From assembly GCF_014898815.1 (NCBI RefSeq), contig NW_026515455.1, positions 372,001 to 436,000 of the forward strand: a stretch of DNA of 64,000 nt, given 5' to 3'. Source of the DNA: Panonychus citri. Its lineage: Eukaryota; Arthropoda; Arachnida; Trombidiformes; Tetranychidae. Position numbers and translations under genes: made by a program. The notes under the pieces are model-generated. The model was given only the letters and a program-made list of their open reading frames with translations. It was not told the origin of the DNA and made no database searches. Shown here in pieces: positions 61,801 to 64,000 of this stretch. How positions within the stretch are numbered: the stretch's first letter is position 1; each line of letters opens with the position of its first letter.

Positions 61801-63256
61801 GTAAAGGTGCTATCAGAATTTATTGTCACGCTATTTCATGTTATTTATACTTAATAATATTCATTCAGAAGCAATTTAGTGACAAAATTTAAATAAAACG
61901 ATGACCATGATTAGTGTTGCCTTTTTTTATTATACTTTCTACTTTTTGTCTTGAATTAGTCGATTTGGATTAAGAGTAACTCAGATTTACATAGATTATG
62001 TTTAAAGGTCTTCGAACTTAAGTTTTCAATGTTAATTGTTATCAAATTATTTCCAGTGGTTTCTCAAAATTAAGCTAATAGTTTTACAGTAACAACAAAG
62101 TATTAACAGTTTTCATGATAACTCAATTTGTGCCCGTGAACGTGATGTGATTCACTCTGAACATGATAAACATGAGTTTTTGTTCATTGAGAAAATTCAA
62201 TTTCAAGGGTCAACTTTTGCTATTATCTGATTTGGGAAAAAAGCTTAACAAATCTCCATTCGTTCAAGTCTAAAGGTAAATAAATGTAATGTATGAGTCT
62301 TAATGGTCACTATTTTCATCATTATTTAAACGCATGATCTGAATTGTAATTGGAGAAACATGAAGTTTAAGATTTTACCTGAAGATAAATTTGAAAGAGA
62401 AAATATTTATAATTGAACAAAAAGAGATTAACATGATAATCTTGATGATGTTAACGAACAGATAAACTCACTGTCTTGTGTGAAAAGTTACATCAAATAT
62501 TTGATCTCTAATTTGATTATCTTGATGATTTAAATCGTCGAGAGATTAAATTCTTGTGGTCAGTCTGAGAAAATGGTTTGACTTTCTCTCTTTGCATAAT
62601 CATCATTCATCAGGTGGAGAAAAGTAAACATAATTAAGACTTGATTATGCTCAACAATTAGTCAAACAATTAATCATTATTAGCATTAAACGAAAGAGAA
62701 TATCGATCAGAGAAAAAAGTTAATGTCAATTGTTATAGATTTGATAACAATATCATATATATATTGTCATCTTTTTTCCTCTCTCATTCAGTCTTATCAT
62801 CATCATCGTCATCATCTTCATCTTCATCTTCATCATTCTAATAACTTGTTCAACAATCAAAGTCTATAAGGTTTTCTCAATGAGATTTCCTATTATAGAG
62901 GTAACATTGATTCCCTCATCTTATGTATCCTAGTCCAATGTTATCAGATTAAGATTATTATTTGAAACCAATCATATGAAATTCACTCAAGATAATCAAT
63001 CTTGTTCAATTAGCTTATCATTCATTTGATTTAACTTTTTTTTCCACATGAAAATAGTATAAGACAAACTAATCTCTTAAATTGATTAGTTGACACTAAG
63101 AAAATGTGATGAGACTTGTAATCAAATTAAAAGACGATAATCAATTAACATGAACATGAAATGGAAAATAATAAATACTCACCATGAACCCCGAAGTATT
63201 GTCCAGTAAACATCTAAATCTAACGGTAAAGTTTCTTTCTAAATATTGCAAATTTT
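49843..63256 (-). CDS. ss: Spineless / aryl hydrocarbon receptor (bHLH-PAS), partial at both ends
   Basis: bHLH-PAS transcription factor, partner of Tango/ARNT; in flies it sets antennal, leg and bristle identity. Visible minus-strand exons: 63256-63183 (end of PAS-A, LERNFTVRFRCLLDNTSGFM), 52083-51789 (linker RLDIRGRIKVLHGQN and the start of PAS-B, ALFAVCTPFGPPSLLEM), 51712-51571 (KTGASGLIAYR, KWQWLQTSARLVYKNSKPDF), and 51505-49843 (EEEGRDLLGKRTMDFKVTYLD and a long tail). All junctions keep the frame. The tail of about 550 residues is rich in Ala, His and Ser runs, as in activation domains. The last visible exon ends at a perfect GTAAGT donor at 49,842; alternatively the frame runs on to a stop at 49,786. 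The bHLH and first PAS-A exons must lie beyond 64,000. The PAS-A to PAS-B intron is 11.1 kb and contains two gustatory-receptor-like genes on the other strand. Confidence 0.92.
52084..57130. other. Left part of the 11.1-kb spineless intron
   Basis: AT-rich with no credible exon on either strand. A (GA)n patch occurs near 55,035-55,055. The right end must contain the promoter of the first gustatory-receptor-like gene. Long introns of developmental regulators often hold enhancers, but no specific site was recognised. Confidence 0.55.
57131..58747 (+). CDS. Gustatory-receptor-like seven-transmembrane protein, copy 1
   Basis: Four exons, 57131-58318, 58381-58452, 58517-58606 and 58670-58747, all phase 0, encode 475 residues. 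One long exon holds most membrane segments: hydrophobic stretches near residues 110-130, 150-170, 215-240, 255-280 and 340-395. Three short 3' exons end with FILENASIVMLLTCNLRS, a final membrane helix. This exon layout is that of arthropod gustatory receptors, which form ligand-gated cation channels in chemosensory neurons. The cytoplasmic loop contains TRRGHDQRLDQPI, shared with the next gene. The gene sits inside the spineless intron in opposite orientation. The start may be a little further 3' (internal ATGs at residues 28 and 36), because the first 35 residues have no counterpart in the second copy. Ligand unknown. Confidence 0.8.
58748..59083 (+). other. Spacer between the two receptor genes
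   Basis: 336 bp, AT-rich. It contains the end of copy 1 and the promoter of copy 2. Nothing specific was recognised. Confidence 0.5.
59084..60572 (+). CDS. Gustatory-receptor-like seven-transmembrane protein, copy 2
   Basis: Four exons, 59084-60139, 60209-60280, 60340-60429 and 60504-60572, all phase 0, encode 428 residues. The second and third exons have exactly the same lengths (72 and 90 bases) and phases as in copy 1. The proteins align along their length, for example STRRGYLQNFDQQI versus ITRRGHDQRLDQPI, and FIIENISIVMLLTVNL versus FILENASIVMLLTCNL at the C-terminus. The two genes are therefore a tandem duplication, though clearly diverged. No stop or frameshift is visible and the gene looks functional. 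It lies on the opposite strand within the spineless intron. The gustatory-receptor assignment is by topology, exon plan and the terminal helix; the ligand is unknown. Confidence 0.8.
60573..63182. other. Right part of the spineless intron, no gene
   Basis: AT-rich. It contains a purine-rich patch at 61,170-61,220 and GGT-rich sequence near 61,620-61,700, then a CATCAT/CTTCAT repeat at 62,796-62,835. No exon is recognisable on either strand. Confidence 0.55.
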
Positions 63257-64000
63257 CTGGTCAAGGGAAAAGAGAAAAAAAAGAAAAGAAAATGATTATT
63301 ATGTCATTAGTTGTATTCTGTTATAATCACATTTAATTATTTAATTGCAATCATGATAATTATGATAATAAAAGGGGCAATTGGGTAGTTTGGCTTCTCC
63401 TCATGCTGTGATCAGTAAATTGCAATCTAATTGTTCAAGGTTATAACCTTCAATTTAAGGGCAATCATTAACTTCAATGTTCATTATGAAAAAGGTTCAA
63501 CTTTCCTATCACATTTGATTTATAGTGTTCATCTTCCCATCAAGCCTATCTCATCTTTATCTTCATCTTCATCTTCATCTCTCTCTCTCTCTCTCTTATA
63601 TTTGTCATCCTCCTCCTCCTCCTCTCTTCCTCCCTCATCTTTGACGATTATGATGATAAACTTGTAGTTCTTTGTTTTGTTTTTAATTTGATAACATGGA
63701 AATTATTATGTTGATGTTGATTCTTTACATTTAAACAATAATGATCAGTTTAATTACCATTTACCCAATAATTTATGATAACAACATAATTCACCATATA
63801 AATTGTATAACATTAATTACCATTCACTTTCTATTTAATTCAATTATGCTTTTGACTGTTGATAGTTGACAAATAAATAATTGAACAAAATAACCTAATT
63901 GAAAAGGTTAATTCAGTTTCACTTTTATCAACACAACAATCAAAGTTAATCTTGTTGTTAATCTAAATCAATGTGATTACCAATTGACTGAATCGGATCA
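63257..64000. other. Upstream intron of spineless to the window edge
   Basis: AT-rich. A simple-sequence block at 63,556-63,633 combines TCTTCA, (TC)n and TCC repeats. The open frame spanning it (63,431-63,667) is an artefact of the repeats. No bHLH or PAS exon was found. Confidence 0.5.
63556..63633. repeat. Compound microsatellite (TCTTCA / TC / TCC)
   Basis: Three successive pyrimidine-rich simple repeats, interrupted by TTATATTTGTCA. Probably intronic in spineless. Confidence 0.8.

Noticed and set aside
63431..63667. 78-codon frame with serine and leucine runs
   Set aside because: Produced by the TC, TCC and TCTTCA microsatellites.
1..64000. CRISPR arrays, bacterial operons, tRNA and rRNA genes
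   Set aside because: No regularly spaced direct repeats, no prokaryotic gene organisation and no recognisable tRNA or rRNA signatures were seen. The DNA is eukaryotic.

Overview
The window is AT-rich nuclear DNA from an arthropod, most likely a spider mite or close relative (Acari, Tetranychidae). That is an inference from compact genes, GT-AG introns often 60-110 bp long, single-copy metazoan genes with arthropod-type sequences (ERR, spineless/AHR, Neurexin-IV) and two gustatory-receptor-like genes with a short C-terminal exon series. I could not run a search. Exon boundaries were read by eye from GT/AG sites and reading-frame phase.

Left part, 1-15,414: 3'-truncated nuclear receptor ERR (-); a C2-domain protein with two frame breaks (+); SDE2 (+); dynein light intermediate chain (+); Nop14 (-); RCC1L (+); NCBP2/CBP20 (-). 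These are tightly packed housekeeping genes in head-to-head or tail-to-tail pairs.

Retroelement block, 15,670-21,975: an intact endonuclease/reverse transcriptase ORF2 (-) and a three-zinc-knuckle ORF1/gag-like gene (-) that carries an intron. Between them, on the + strand, lies an intron-containing ubiquitin-peptidase (USP)-like gene. This arrangement is the most unusual thing in the window.

Middle, 22,397-45,941: RNA polymerase III subunit RPC5 (-); a Neurexin-IV/Caspr gene with no discoidin domain (+); a concentrative nucleoside transporter of the SLC28 family in nine exons (-); a C3HC3H zinc-finger gene of the INO80D/KANSL2 type (+); a LOTUS/Tudor gene of the TDRD5/TDRD7 type, probably piRNA-related (-); a secreted NRF-domain protein with a frame break (+).

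Right part, 49,843-64,000: the 3' two thirds of spineless/AHR (-). An exon encoding the end of PAS-A at 63,183-63,256 shows that the 11.1 kb between it and the PAS-B exon is one intron. Two tandem gustatory-receptor-like genes lie in that intron on the opposite strand. The bHLH exons of spineless lie beyond the right edge, and the last ERR ligand-binding exons lie beyond the left edge. I recognised no rRNA, tRNA or CRISPR. The long intergenic stretches are AT-rich with GA and GAT microsatellites.
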